Positions 37,001 through 49,330 of a stretch of DNA of 64,000 nt are shown in pieces. How positions within the stretch are numbered: the first letter of the stretch is position 1; each line of letters starts with the position of its first letter. Position numbers and translations under genes: made by a program. This DNA is from Hyaloscypha bicolor E (lineage: Eukaryota; Ascomycota; Leotiomycetes; Helotiales; Hyaloscyphaceae), in assembly GCF_002865645.1 (NCBI RefSeq), contig NW_020194626.1, forward strand, positions 1,302,001-1,366,000, written 5' to 3'. The notes below the pieces were generated by a model, which had not been told where the DNA came from, did not search any database, and saw only the letters and a list, made by a program, of their open reading frames with translations.

Positions 37001-39688
37001 TAATATATATTTAAAATATAGCTAGTATATTAGCTAGCCTAAAAGGTATTATAAGATATTTAAAATAGCTATAATAGGTCCTAAAAGCTGTTTTTTATTT
37101 ATATTCTTTACGAATTCTTATCTAATAATATATATTCTTGAGATCTAGCTTTATAAAGATCTTGGCTTTTTAGAGCTAGTTAAAAATCTTATTAATAAGA
37201 GAAAGCAGATACTAATTCTTAATTATAATTTAGTTAAGTCTATAATAATTAATATAAAGATATAGTTCTTTATTTTTCTTAGAAATAAAAAGAATAAGTA
37301 CTTTTACTAGGCTTTTACTAGGCCTTATTTAATATTTATAAAATATATCCTATAAATATAAATATAATACTTCTAGTTAGGTCTCTAATAAATTATATAA
37401 AGGCCTATATAAAACTATATTATCTATATTAATAGAGTATTTAATACTATTAAGATTAGAGAGTTCCAAAGCTTTATTAAAATCAAAAATCTTTAAGAAG
37501 TCTTTATATTTATTATTCCGGAAATAGATAAATATTTCTAAGGCTTTTTTCTAAAAAAATATTAATTTACTATATTAAAAACTCCTATTTAATATTACTA
37601 GAATTATATAATAAAGTAAAGACCTAGTAACTATTATAAATATATAAAGCCTATTATCTAAAATAGTTATATTTGCCTTTAGTTAAGAATAAGACTTGAG
37701 GTACTAGCTTAGAGTACTAGTTAAGCTCCTTACTAAAAAAATTTAGTATTAGAACCTTAATATTATTAGGCTATATAAATATATATCTTTATTATTTCTT
37801 AATATAATTTATATATTATATAAGAGTTATTTTATAAAATTCTATACTAAAAACGAGGCTATAAGAACTAATGTTTTTATATTTATAAAACCGGAGCTTA
37901 AAAGAATATATCTTACTATAATTATTTATAATAAATACCTTAAAATTATAGGGTTAATAAATCTTGAATTAGTTCTTATAAAAGATTATAAATTCTTAAT
38001 TATATTTAGCTAAGATAATAAAGCCCCGGTTTTAAGTCTAGTTATTATTAAAGAAGTTATAATCTAATCCGGTATTACTGAGTTTATTATATATTTCTAA
38101 GGTATCTATTTCTGGCTATATTAATCTTACTTAAATAATTATATAAAGTAATATATCTTTTTTATTATAACTAAAATTATTAATATTTAAGATTTAGCCT
38201 TCTCTTTTCTCTATTTTTTAGGAGAATCTCTTCTAGAATACTTCTTTATAGCTATAGTATTAATTTACTTCTATAAATATCTTGACTTTTCTATGATTTT
38301 GGCCTTATTAGGGTTCTACTAAGCCTATTTAATATATTTGAAATACTTCGTATTTCCTGAGAAATATTCTTTCTATTTATAAGTTTAATAAACTATACCT
38401 GAAGTAGAACTAGTACTTTATTAAGGCCTTAAAGAAGCCAAAGTACTACCTAAGAGTTTCTTATATAATCTTTAGAACTTATTCTTTTTTTTTAAATAGC
38501 CTTATAAATCAGAATATACTAAGTCAGGGTCTTTAGAAATAAAGTTACTCTTACTAGACTTCCCTATCTTTACTTTTCTTAATTTAGAATAAGTAATATA
38601 CTTTACTTTCTAAGCTTTCTTAAGCTATTTGGAAATAGATACTGCCTTATTTCCTGAGAAAATAGATATAAGTATTTAATAAATCTTATAGTTAGATAAA
38701 GTAGTATTAAGAGTCCGAATCCGGTTTCTCTTAGGATATAGGTCCTAGTTAACTTTAAGACTAATTATCCAAGTATATAACTTAGTAATTATCTTACTAT
38801 TTTTCTAATAAAGATCTCGGAGTTTTTTAAAGATATCTTATTAACGGATTTAAGGTACTTGAAATATATTAGCTAAATAGGCCTTAAATTACTTCTAATA
38901 GACCTTATATAATAGTAGGCTTTACTTTATTATAGTTTCCCAAGTATTATAAGATTTATTCCTAAAAGTACTTATAATAAAGTTAACTCTAGAAAAATAT
39001 TTATTATAAGTCTAAGATTAGGTTCTAAAGATTACTTTCTAGGAAAATATAAATATTCTTTATTTCTTAAAGAACTTTCTATAATATAAATCAGATATTC
39101 GAACCTTAAGAAGCTTCTCTTAATCTAAATATATTTTTAGGATATTATATAGTAGCTCCTAATAAATAGTATTAAGATTACTTTTAAAGCTTATTATATT
39201 AGGAAAGAGGATAGGTTCTAATCCCATTTCAGGAAGTTCTCTAATAGGAATTACTAAGGAAAATAGAATAAACTTATAAATAGAGTTTCTATAAGATATA
39301 GTAAATTATAAGATATCTCTAAGAATACTCTTATATTACTCTAATTATAAGATATATTAGTTAATTATATCTACTAATTCTTGCTTTTATTAAAGTACTT
39401 TAACTTTAATATATAAGCCCTATTTTATAGCTTAGGTAATAGTAATTCGGGTATTAATCTTGGTATCTTAATTATTACCGGAATTATTTCTATTATTATT
39501 ACTAGCTCTCGGAGGCTCCTAAAGAGCTCTATTAAAAGTATTAAACGAGCCTTTACTATTATTTATATCGGGATTAATCTGATTAACTTTCTTTATAAAA
39601 ATAGCTTTAGTAAGAAATTATATATTTTATAGATTTTGAGATATAATTACTTATTAAATTACTTTCTTTAAGGGTAAAGAGATTAGCT

Positions 39689-39986
39689 TATAAGGTATTT
39701 ATTAGTAAGTAATAAGATAATAGAATAAATTAGTAAGTTATAAAACTATAGTATTAAATTTAGTATAGAACTAATCTCTATTTCTCCTATAAGGTCTAGA
39801 AAAGCCTCCTCTAAATAGGAGGCCCTAATAATATATATATAATTAGTAATTTATAAGCTTAATACTTATAATATAAATAATAATTAGTTATAAAGTCAAA
39901 GGGCCTCTAATTTCCCTAATTAATACCTGTAATATCCGAGGTTTATTATATACTCTTAAGTTATATATAATCCTATATATATTATA
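39689..39986 (-). repeat. Gypsy C 5' LTR (298 bp)
   Basis: Partner of 24675-24972. The first internal bases on the minus strand (AGCTAATCTC...) should contain the primer site, but I recognise no tRNA match. Confidence 0.85.
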
Positions 39987-39991
39987 CTTTT

Positions 39992-40892
39992 TCTATTAAT
40001 AAAAAATAAGAAAAATACTTATATATATTTATAGTTTAAAAAAGGTAATTTAATTATATTATATATATTTAAAGAATTTTAAATAATATTAAAATAAGAA
40101 ATAAAAGAAAGAAATTATAATTTATAGAATTATATTTCTTATTCTTAAAATAATAGTAATTATATATTAAATAATTATTATTATTAATATAAATAAAATT
40201 AGGAAACTTAGTAATATTCTTGAAATATTAAAAATATTAAAAGTAAATTAAAACTATAGAAATATTAGCTAAATAGTTAATAATACTCTAATAAGTATTA
40301 AAAAAATAATTTATTTTAATTAATAAATAAAGAAATAAAAGAAAATATTAGAAAAAGGCTTAAAAAAAACTTAAAAAAACTTAAAAAAGACTTAAAAAAA
40401 GCTTGAAAAAAAAAGATAAAAAAAGATAAAAAATAAAAAGAAACTAAATATAATATTATAATTAAAGAAAAAGAAAATTAGTTAATAGAAAAAAAGAAGT
40501 TTTTTTATAATATTTTTTCCCCGAATAGTAATTATAAATTTAAAACTAGCTTTATATTAGAAATATTTAGAAAATTTCAAAAAAGAAATTTATAAATAAA
40601 CCAGAAAATTAAATTAAACTTTCTAAGCTTTTAGGCCTATAAAATAATAATTTATTTATAAATAGAAACTAAGCTAGGATTTATAAACTAATTAGGAAAT
40701 TAGATAAACTTTATATCTAATAATATATATTATATTTAAATTATTTTTATAAAAAGAAATTACTAGAAATAATTTATAATTTAATTAAATAAATATATAT
40801 AATAATATATAAATAAATATTGGATATTATAAATCTGGTTTTCTATTTTAGATAAAGTTTATAATTAGAATTATATAAGATTATTATTAGTT
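39992..40892 (+). mobile_element. Gypsy B remnant, second segment
   Basis: Reverse-complemented it follows copy A from about 8650 down to 7655, including the 10-bp repeat region. It continues the 23573-24674 segment across gypsy C. Its right edge abuts the 188-bp LTR-like repeat. Confidence 0.75.
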
Positions 40893-41083
40893 TACTAGTA
40901 ATATATAGTACTATTATATAGGCGTGAAAGTACTATTTATATAAGGTTAGTAAAGTTATTATTTAGAAGTAAGGATTATAGTATTATAATATTAATATAT
41001 AATTCCTAAATCTGCTAAGCCTAAAGGGGTCTAGTCTACTAGTCGAGTTACTAATAGGATACGAGGTTACATAACTATATCCC
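40893..41083 (-). repeat. 188-bp LTR-like repeat, probable 3' LTR of Copia D
   Basis: Reverse complement of 13366-13553. It lies about 400 bp beyond the RNase H end of Copia D, a normal distance for a 3' LTR. Its other edge joins gypsy B, so ownership by the gypsy family cannot be excluded. Confidence 0.6.
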
Positions 41084-41489
41084 GTATCCCATATCTTATT
41101 ACTTATATCCTATTACCCATATCCCATTACTTATATCCCGTATCTCGTATCCCGTAACTATATATGTGACTCCCAAAGAAATAACTATACTAATACTAGA
41201 AACTCTCTAAAAACGCAAAAAATAGTATCTCTTCCTAATTATATATAAATTCCCTAATCCGGCCTAGTACTAGATTTTCCAAATACTTTATATATCTATA
41301 TTATTTCTAAGGTTTTAATTACATGCCAAAGGCCGCGGCCTTTTGCACGTGACTTCCCTTCTTATAATATCCTCCTATCTCATATATTTATTTTCTGCTC
41401 TATTCGTACTTAACCTATTCCTCTATATCTAATTATATAGTATTTATATTAATTAGGTACTTGAGGGTATTTATTAGCTTTGATTTTAT
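41084..41489 (-). other. 3' untranslated region of Copia D with short repeats
   Basis: 41090-41155 is a run of ATCCC(G/A)TATCCC and CATTACTTATATCC-like words, a degenerate short tandem repeat which on the minus strand is purine-rich (GGGATACGGGATATA) and could serve as the polypurine tract. AAAGGCCGCGGCCTTT at 41328-41343 is a perfect 16-bp palindrome in otherwise AT-rich DNA. No coding sequence. Confidence 0.45.
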
Positions 41490-43000
41490 TATAGAATTAG
41501 TAGAATTCAATTCTTTCTTAATTTACTTAACTTCTGTAATCTCTCGTTATTTATATACTTAGTAAAGGCATATTATATTAATTATTAGGTATTTCTCTCG
41601 AGTAGTACCTAATTTAATAAGACATTTATATAATAACTTCGAATTTATATAAATAACTAGTAGTAGTTCTATTTCTAGTATTTTATTAATTATAGATTTG
41701 ACTAAAGCGCCTATATTAAAACCATAAGCTATACTATAGAGTTCTAAAGCTAGAATACTTCTAGTAACTCTCTTGTATTTAGTAAAGAACTAGTAGATAA
41801 TATTAGTATATCTAGTTTTATTTATTAGAATTAGAATATATCTGATTTAGGAGAAAAGATTTCTATTATTTATAAATAAAGTATTCGTAAAAATAATTAA
41901 ATATAAAGACTTCTTTACTAACTTTACGAATCTTAGTTCTCTGGTAGTATTCTTAATTTGCTATTAAATATGCTTATTAAGTGCCTTTATATTAGTTTCC
42001 GAGAATTTAATAGCTTAAGTAGTAATTAATAGGTTATATAAAGCTTCTAGTTAATAAACTAATATAATATATACTTCTCTAGTATATTAGGTAATATATT
42101 AGTTTTTAATAGAGAGATTTTAATGAATAGTACTCCTATTACTTATAGTAGTAATATTTTTCATAGAAATAATTCGGAGGTTTTTATACTAGTATTCCTA
42201 TATAAGAGTAATTCTAGTAGTATTTATATAAATAATACCTTTATTAAACTTGAGATTATAGTTAAAAGTAAGGAATTCACGCTCCTTAGTTAAGAACTTA
42301 GCCTTATAAAGCTTTAGTTACTTTATTTTTATAAAATTATTAGTTCTAATAAATAAGATATTATTAGTTTAAAAGCTAATAATTCTAAAGAATTACTTAT
42401 TATAAAATAAGCAAGAGTTATAAATCAATTATTCTATAGAGAGCTTATTAATATAGTAGGAATAATAAGTCTTAAACTAGTAGTTCCTAGCTTCCGGTAT
42501 ATTATATAGTAATTTTATAACTTTTAGAATAGAATTATTCTTTAGATTTAGCTTTCTAGTAAGCTTATAAAGTAAGTTAATATAGAAATTATAATTAAAT
42601 AAGATTATTAATTAAATATAAGCTTACGAAATATTATATAAATATAATTCCGTAGTATTTATTATTATAATAATAATACTAAGAATAATTCTCTGGCTAA
42701 TATACTAAATAATAGGTAATTATATTAATATTATATATTTCTTATTATTATTATAGGCTTGAATAACTAGTCTCGACTTCTTAAGCTTTCTTTCCGTATC
42801 TTTATTCTTAATCTTATTAATAAACCAGAAGTTAAAGATATATATTTTCTTTAGTATCTGAGATCTAGAAATAACCTTAAATATATTCTTTTCTAGGAAG
42901 CTAGTAACTTTAATTTAACGGGAATCCTTATATAGTTTATTATCCTATAGGAATACTATAATATCCGGGGTTTTGCAAGAGTATCCTCTATTATACTTTA
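41490..43000 (-). pseudogene. Copia D reverse transcriptase and RNase H
   Basis: At 41862-41905 the minus strand reads IIFTNTLFINNRNLFS, close to the FTDASFANNKDLSSQ segment that is a hallmark of one fungal Copia lineage. At about 41560-41640 it reads LLYKCLIKLGTTREKYLI, matching that lineage's CTDSKSLYxCLVKLGTTxEKRL region, followed by REITEVK. Both are the RNase H end of Pol. The RT catalytic box should lie near 42.3-42.4 kb; it is too degraded to quote with confidence. Many Gln codons are stops. Confidence 0.7.
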
Positions 43001-44900
43001 ATAAAATAGTAAGAGAAATCATACCCGTATTACCTTTAGCTTTACTATTAGGTTCGGGAACAGGTTTAGGTTCGGGGCCATTAGTAATAACCTTAATATC
43101 CCCTATATAAAAGGGCTTTATAAAGGTTAAACGAAAGGTAATATTACTATATAATAAAGCTAGTATATAGTTCTTCCTATTAATAGCTACTAGCTTATAT
43201 AATTCATTCTAATTACTAGATTAATTAGTATTTCCTTTATACTAAATAAGAATATTTGAATTTAGAAATAGTTTATAAATATTAGTAGTATTAGAACTAT
43301 TTCGGGTATTTAAAGTATTCGTAATTTAATATCTAGCTTAAAGCTTCTAAATTTCTACTATTACCTTCTTAAGTATTACTAATTACTATAATATAATAGG
43401 TAATAGGATATTATATTTAGTTATTCGAGATAAAGTATTATAAACTAAAAGGGTTAGGATAATATTATTAGGTTTTATAAAGTTATTAATAGCCTTAAAA
43501 GCTATTTAGAATATAGTATCCTTATTAATTCTATTAACTTTAGCTATAATAATAAGATAGGTATATTAGATTAGGCTATAGTAATATTCTATAATTCCGA
43601 TAAAGTTATAAGCTTCTATAGGAATAATCTTAATCTTAGTTCCTATAGTATTCGTAAACTAAGTAAACTTCTTATTAGTAAACTACTTTCTGGTATTTAC
43701 TATAATCTAATTAGAAGGGCCTAAATAGTTATTAATCTAGTATTATTTAAGTATATCTCAGATATATATTATACTAATATTCTAGAGCTATTAGCCGGCT
43801 TAATATTAAGTACTTTTATTAATAATATAAAGTATAGGCTTACCAGAAATATAGAAAATATTAATAATAATAAAGTAATTAAAACTAATATTATTTCTTA
43901 GGTTAAACTTAAATTATTTAGGTAATTAGCTATATTTCTGGTATTACTTATAGTACTTTATAAGATATTTAAGGGCTTCTATATTAATATTATGGTCTGC
44001 TTATTCTAATATATTTCGGAGCCTACTAATAGATAAATAACTAAAATAATAGTATAGATATTATAATTTAATTTCTATAAGAAAGCAGGAATTATAAGTA
44101 AATAATTCGGAAATGAAATCTTATAATATAGTATTCTAAAACAGGAAAGAATATCTAAAATATTATATTATAGATATATATTTTCTGGTAAAAATAATAA
44201 GATAATTAGTAAGATTATTAAAGTAAATTCCTAGCTTATCTATATTAGTTAAGCTAAGCAAAAATAGAGTCTTTAAAAGTATAATATAGAATTATACTTA
44301 TCTAATTAGTATACTTACTATTATAGATCTAATACTAAACTAGATGTTAACTTAATCTTTAGTGATTTTATTAAGTTTAATACTATTATTAGTTTACTAG
44401 AGAACTTGAAATTAGTTAGAACTAGTAGTTAAGTATCTAGAAGCTCTGGTATTAATTATAATTTCATAAAAGTAATAAGTATTATATCTTAATATATTAT
44501 TAATTATAAAAATCTAGGCATTTTCTATTAAAGGTTTAATAGGCTCTAATATGTGATTTTCGCCTATTATCTAGTATATAAGGGAAAGAAAAGTAAGGTT
44601 ATCTATAAGGGTATTAGCTATAGTTATTAGTAGAGCGGGAGTAATAAGAGTAATTAAAAAGCTTTTAATTAAAATAAAATAGGAATTTAAATAGTATTTC
44701 TCTTTTTTATTTATTTCTACTAATAAAGTTTCAAAAGTATTATTTACTAATTCGTCCTTATTATTCTTATTATTTTCTTTACTTTTAGCTTTAGTAATAT
44801 ATTATATATAAGTACTACTAAAGTATTTATTAAAGTTACGGGTATTTCGGGATCTAAACTAATAAATATTTCTATTCCTAAATCGAGCCTTTTTAGCCTC
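43001..44900 (-). pseudogene. Copia D protease and integrase region (degraded)
   Basis: By gene order this must hold protease and integrase, between the gag zinc knuckle (44.9 kb) and RT. I see AT-rich broken frames with Gly/Pro-coding patches near 43.03-43.1 kb but cannot place the His-Cys finger or the DDE residues. Confidence 0.4.
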
Positions 44901-46191
44901 TTATTTCTCTGGTATATACTTTTATAAGTAGTATTCGGGCTTTTTATATATAAAATATAACTTCGGGATATAATTATTATAATTATAGGGCTTAAAGTAA
45001 TTATTACGGGTTCCGAAGTTATAGCTAGATTCGTATTAATAATTTCCGGAGAAATAATAGCTTAGAGAATTCTAAGAGTAGTATTATTAATTAGTAAAGA
45101 AGGTTTCGGGATTAGCTTATTATTTGCTCTCATATATAGTAATAGATAACTAGAGCTTATTAATAAGCTGGCCGAGATTTATAGGAAGGTCTGAAATTAT
45201 GTATTTATATATCCGGGAGCTTTAATAAGAGGTAATAATTTTATTATAAAGGAATTCGGTATTTCGCAAGTTAGGTATAAGACTATACTATAATTAATAT
45301 AGTTTATTAATTAGTAATTAAATAGTCTTAAAGATTATTTTTTCCGGGAATTTAGCTATTATAAAAGCTAATATAATAGTATTTCATATGTCTAAATTTC
45401 GATATTTGAATTCAGGGCTTTTAAAGAAGTTATAAATATTAATATAAGCCTCTTTATATATATATTAAGAGAGCTAGTTACTATAGAAGTAATCTTAAGC
45501 TAGTTCCTTTAGTATAATAGGAAAAGCTCGTATTAGTACCTTTTATAGAAGCTTTATATATTAATAAATATTAAGGAAAATAGTAAGTTTATAATTAAAA
45601 TTACTATTAGATTTATTATACTTTTATTTTTTAGTATAAATCTTAGTAATTTCTTTAATAAGTCTTATAGTTAAAGGAAATTAGGGGTTATTTAAATATA
45701 GTTATAGTAATAGTAATAGAACTAGTAAAAATATACTATTTACTTCTAAAGCTTCTATACTAGTATATAAATCTAGTAAAGATATAGGATACGGAAATAA
45801 AAAAAGTAATAAAAAAAGTAATAATATAGGAATATTAAAAATAATAGGTTCTAGGTACTTATTCTTTATAAGAATAATAAAGCCTAATAGGATTAGTTCC
45901 TTAATAAGGTCTGGTCTGGCTACTAATATATCCTTATTTTATTATATAAATATACTATTATACTAAAGAGTTTTATATAGATATAGTATTTCCGGGAGTT
46001 CGAATTTATTAAAGTTTCTTTAATAGGTAAAGTCTTTAAAATCATATCTAAATAGCTTCTAAAAGTTATTAACTATTTTATAGAAAATATATTAAAATAG
46101 TTTAGTATTTAAGAACTTAGTTATCTCGTTTACTCTAGTAAAATTCAGGTTAATTTCATATATTTACTTTCTTACTAATTTCTTATAATTA
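44900..46191 (-). pseudogene. Copia D gag (main part)
   Basis: From 46191 leftward one frame, interrupted only by RIP-type stops, runs about 420 codons to the zinc knuckle at 44.9-44.96 kb. The knuckle reads YFIYKKPEYYL-KY; all four C-x2-C-x4-H-x4-C ligands are Tyr. A Leu/Pro/Ser-rich segment lies around residues 125-190. The first codons are at 14118-14188, beyond the inversion, in the same frame. Confidence 0.65.
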
Positions 46192-46203
46192 TTATTATCT
46201 ATA
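46192..46203 (-). repeat. Target-site duplication TATAGATAATAA (partner at 14177-14188)
   Basis: Exact inverted copy of the 12-mer at LINE1's 3' end, located here directly before the 5' end of LINE2. Confidence 0.85.
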
Positions 46204-46344
46204 TATTACAACTTTTTTTTCCGGTTTTTTACCCTCCTTACTTTCAGTTACACACTTTACCTACCTATAGAACTCACTCCATATACTTACTCCCTTTAGC
46301 CCCAGGCTCTAGAACCTACTATAAGTAGAACTAGAGCCGGCTAA

Positions 46345-47961
46345 ATGGCCCCCCCTGATCCCCCGGACTCCAGCCCCCCTAATATCGACCCCCAGGACCT
46401 CGGAGAGCTCCCTGAGAGCCCTAGCTCGGAGCTAGAGCTATCTACTAGCCCCCTATTACCTTGATTCCCTCCAGGTTCCCAGTTCGCCTTCGATTTAACT
46501 ATAAACCCCATATCCTCAGACGAACTTGCAGCCCCTTTTTCTCAGCTTAATCAGGCTAGTACGAATTAACAGAGCCGTATACTAAACGGGCTAAAGCGTG
46601 GCCCTAGCTCGAGCGATATTAATAGCAATATTAATAAGGAATACCAAAACCACGGAAACTACTACTAATATTAGAACCAAGCTTCAAACGAAGCTAAATT
46701 ACTAATTCGCCAAGCCCGGGAACTAATAGTCAAGGCTATTAGTATTACTACTTCCTATAATTAATAATCTCGACTACTAGATCTAGTAGAAATCTTCAGG
46801 GAATATACTAAATTCGGCCATATCTACTATATTAGTACTCTACTAGCCTCTCAAGTAGCAAACCTCGAAAATGCCACTAAACGGATCGAAATTCAAGTAA
46901 GAATATAAGTAAAAACTGCCCCTATAAAGCCTATACAAGCTATATAAGCTAAGCCTACTTGGGCTAGTATAGCTAGTCAAGAACCCACAAACTCAGTATT
47001 GAACTAGACTTTAGTATTATATACTAAGTCCAAAAATCAGGGAGGGAATAGTACTAGTATACTTATTAGTAGCAGTAGTACTCGTAGCACTAATACTAGT
47101 ACTCGTAATACTAGTCTATATAGTATATGTAATACTAAAAACACAGCCCTTTCTAGGAAATACACCTTCCTATTAGCTTATATAGAGCAGGCTACTTCCT
47201 TTTTAGCTATTTCTACTCGTAATTCGCTTAATACTGCTTTTTGCTTTAAGGAAATTAAGGGACTAGTAATCTCTATAGTCTCTCTTTCCTTAAGGGGTAA
47301 TATTATAGTAAATACTACTCCGGAGTTTAACTCTGATTTTCTGGTTTTAAATATTAAGATTATAAAGGGGGTACTTCCCTTAGTTAAAAGCATATAAAAA
47401 GAGGAACCATAATATAAAGTTATTATCTATAGTATACCTATTCGTAAGTTCAATATACCCGAAGGAATAGACTTAGTCCTAGAAGAAATCAAGACCTTTA
47501 ATAAAGGACTAGAGCCTATTGGCTAGCCTTATTAGGCCACTTCTAAGGAAAAGAGAGACTCAGGCCTCTAGTAAGCCGGTTTAGTAGTAGTGGCATTCCC
47601 TACCGAGATCCAAGCTAATAGAGCTATTAAAAATAGACTTCTTATAGCCGGAATCTCTACTAAGATAGTAAAATATTATACTATCTCTAGTACTATATAG
47701 TATACTAGGTATACAGGGTACGGGTACTTAGATTCTATTTGCAAAAGAGAACCTATATATTTACTATATAGGGAAAGTCATATAACTGAGAACCATTTTT
47801 GCTCTATCTATAAAAAGAAGAGTAAAAAATGCCCCTATATAATTACTAAATACTCCAATTACTTAAGTACTATATATTTAGCTAGTTCTAAGCTATATAA
47901 AGTTTACTTAGCTATAAAGCAAGCTACTACTTTAATTCCTACTATTACTATTAATGAGTAA
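46345..47961 (+). pseudogene. LINE2 ORF1: Gag-like protein
   Basis: Same layout as LINE1 ORF1: Pro-rich MAPPDPPDSSPP start, charged middle and a C-terminal knuckle region with Cys to Tyr changes. It has more stop codons than LINE1 in the 5' third but the same ones in the last 800 bp. The stop TAA at 47959-47961 overlaps the ORF2 ATG at 47954. Confidence 0.85.
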
Positions 47962-49203
47962 CTATATAAAAGTACTATAATTTAATATAAATCATAATAG
48001 AACTACTACTAAAAACGTCTTATAAATAGCTATAGAATTAGATATTAAAGTCCTAGTAATCCAGGAACTATAAGTAATAGTAAGGGATAGTAATAATCGG
48101 AAATATTATTCTATTATATACTCGAGCTATTATTAAATACTCCCGAATTACGGTACCTTGAAACCTAGAACCTTAATTTATATAGCCCGTGAATTACAGG
48201 CTAGCCTAGCTCAAAACTCACTAAGTAATCCAGATTACCTAATTATAGACTTAAGTCTAGGTATACTAAAAATACAGCTAATTAATTTCTATAATATAAT
48301 TCACCCAGAAGACCCTAATAGTATATTAATTATATTAAGAGAGGACATTTTACCTACTACTTTCTTTAATAGCTCTTTATTACTAGGCGATTTTAATATA
48401 TATTATCCTTAGTAGGATTTCCTAAGGCCTTAAAGCAGTTATATAATTCATTTAATTAGCTATATAGAGAGCTATTCTCTAAGGCTATTAAATAAAATAG
48501 GGGAAGGTACTTTCTATAGATCTAATATATCTACTTCTTCTATATTAGACTTAAGTTTTGCTACTAGTAAAATAGTAACTAAGATTAAAGACTAGCAAGT
48601 ACTACTAGACTTAGGTTCTAATTACTTTGGGGTACTATTTACTATTAGTAAGTCGACTTATAGCTCTAGTTCTAATCCAGTTAGATTTAATACTAGGAAA
48701 GCGAACTGGGCTAAATTTATAAGCTACCTTATTAGTAGCCTTAATAATATGCCCTTTCTACTTACTAGTATACCTGGAAACTATAAACTAGACCTATTAG
48801 CTAAAGACTTTACTAATAGAATAGTGGATACGGCTAGTAATAGTATTTCAAAATCTACTATTAGTTCATATTCTAAACCCTAGTAAAATAAGGACTTAAA
48901 GACTTTATATAAATCAATACTATATTATAGCCATAAGTCTAAAGCCTCAGGGTATACTCTCTATAAATAAGAACTCCAAAATATAAAGAATACCTACTTT
49001 ATTACTATTAAAGGCACTAAGCTAGTATATTGAAATAAGTTCTTAGAGAATAAAGACTTCCAGTCAATTTTTAAAGCTATAAAATATACTAAAGATACCT
49101 TATATAAACCAATCCCTAGTATCTTAAGTAGTAATAGTAGAAATAGTAGTAATAGTAGTAATAGCAATTTAAAGTCGACTTTCCAAGAGAAGTATAATAT
49201 CTT
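47954..49203 (+). pseudogene. LINE2 ORF2, 5' part (endonuclease)
   Basis: Contains the AP-endonuclease domain. The open stretch 48158-48412 is residue-for-residue identical to LINE1 18273-18019 and ends LLLGDFNIYYP. It continues to STFQEKYNIF, where LINE3 interrupts. The RT and RNase H parts are at 55612-58430. Confidence 0.85.
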
Positions 49204-49205
49204 TA
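49192..49205 (+). repeat. LINE3 target-site duplication (imperfect partner 55602-55617)
   Basis: GTATAATATCTTTA before LINE3 and ATACTTAATATCTTTT after it share TAATATCTTT. The right copy also fits the LINE2 sequence that should follow, as judged from LINE1. Confidence 0.6.
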
Positions 49206-49330
49206 CCCGGTTTTCTACCCCCCTTACTTTCACACCCACACTTTACCCACCCTCAGAACTCACTCAATACACCTCAGCCCTTTGGCCCCAGGCTCTAGAA
49301 CCTACTATAAGTAGAGCTAGAACAGGCTAA

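Larger units (their letters stand above)
24973..39688 (-). mobile_element. Gypsy C internal region, interrupted by Copia E
   Basis: About 7.2 kb of gypsy sequence once Copia E (25535-33007) is removed. RT and RNase H signatures on the minus strand set the orientation, so gag should lie near 38-39.6 kb, and 24973-25534 plus 33013-33173 is the 3' end. All frames are broken. The region 33.2-35 kb, downstream of the expected integrase, holds nothing I recognise. Confidence 0.75.
46204..49203 (+). mobile_element. LINE2, 5' half (Tad1-like)
   Basis: It starts with ACAAC, a run of eight T and CCGG, as LINE1 does. It is cut within ORF2, after the endonuclease, by LINE3 and resumes at 55606. The two halves sum to about 6.0 kb. 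Between about 47.17 and 49.03 kb it is almost identical to LINE1; outside that tract the two differ by many transitions. Confidence 0.9.

Noticed and set aside
41090..41155. Telomere-like or CRISPR-like array of ATCCC words
   Set aside because: Units are short, irregular and without spacers of constant length; they fit a degenerate microsatellite in the Copia D 3' region.
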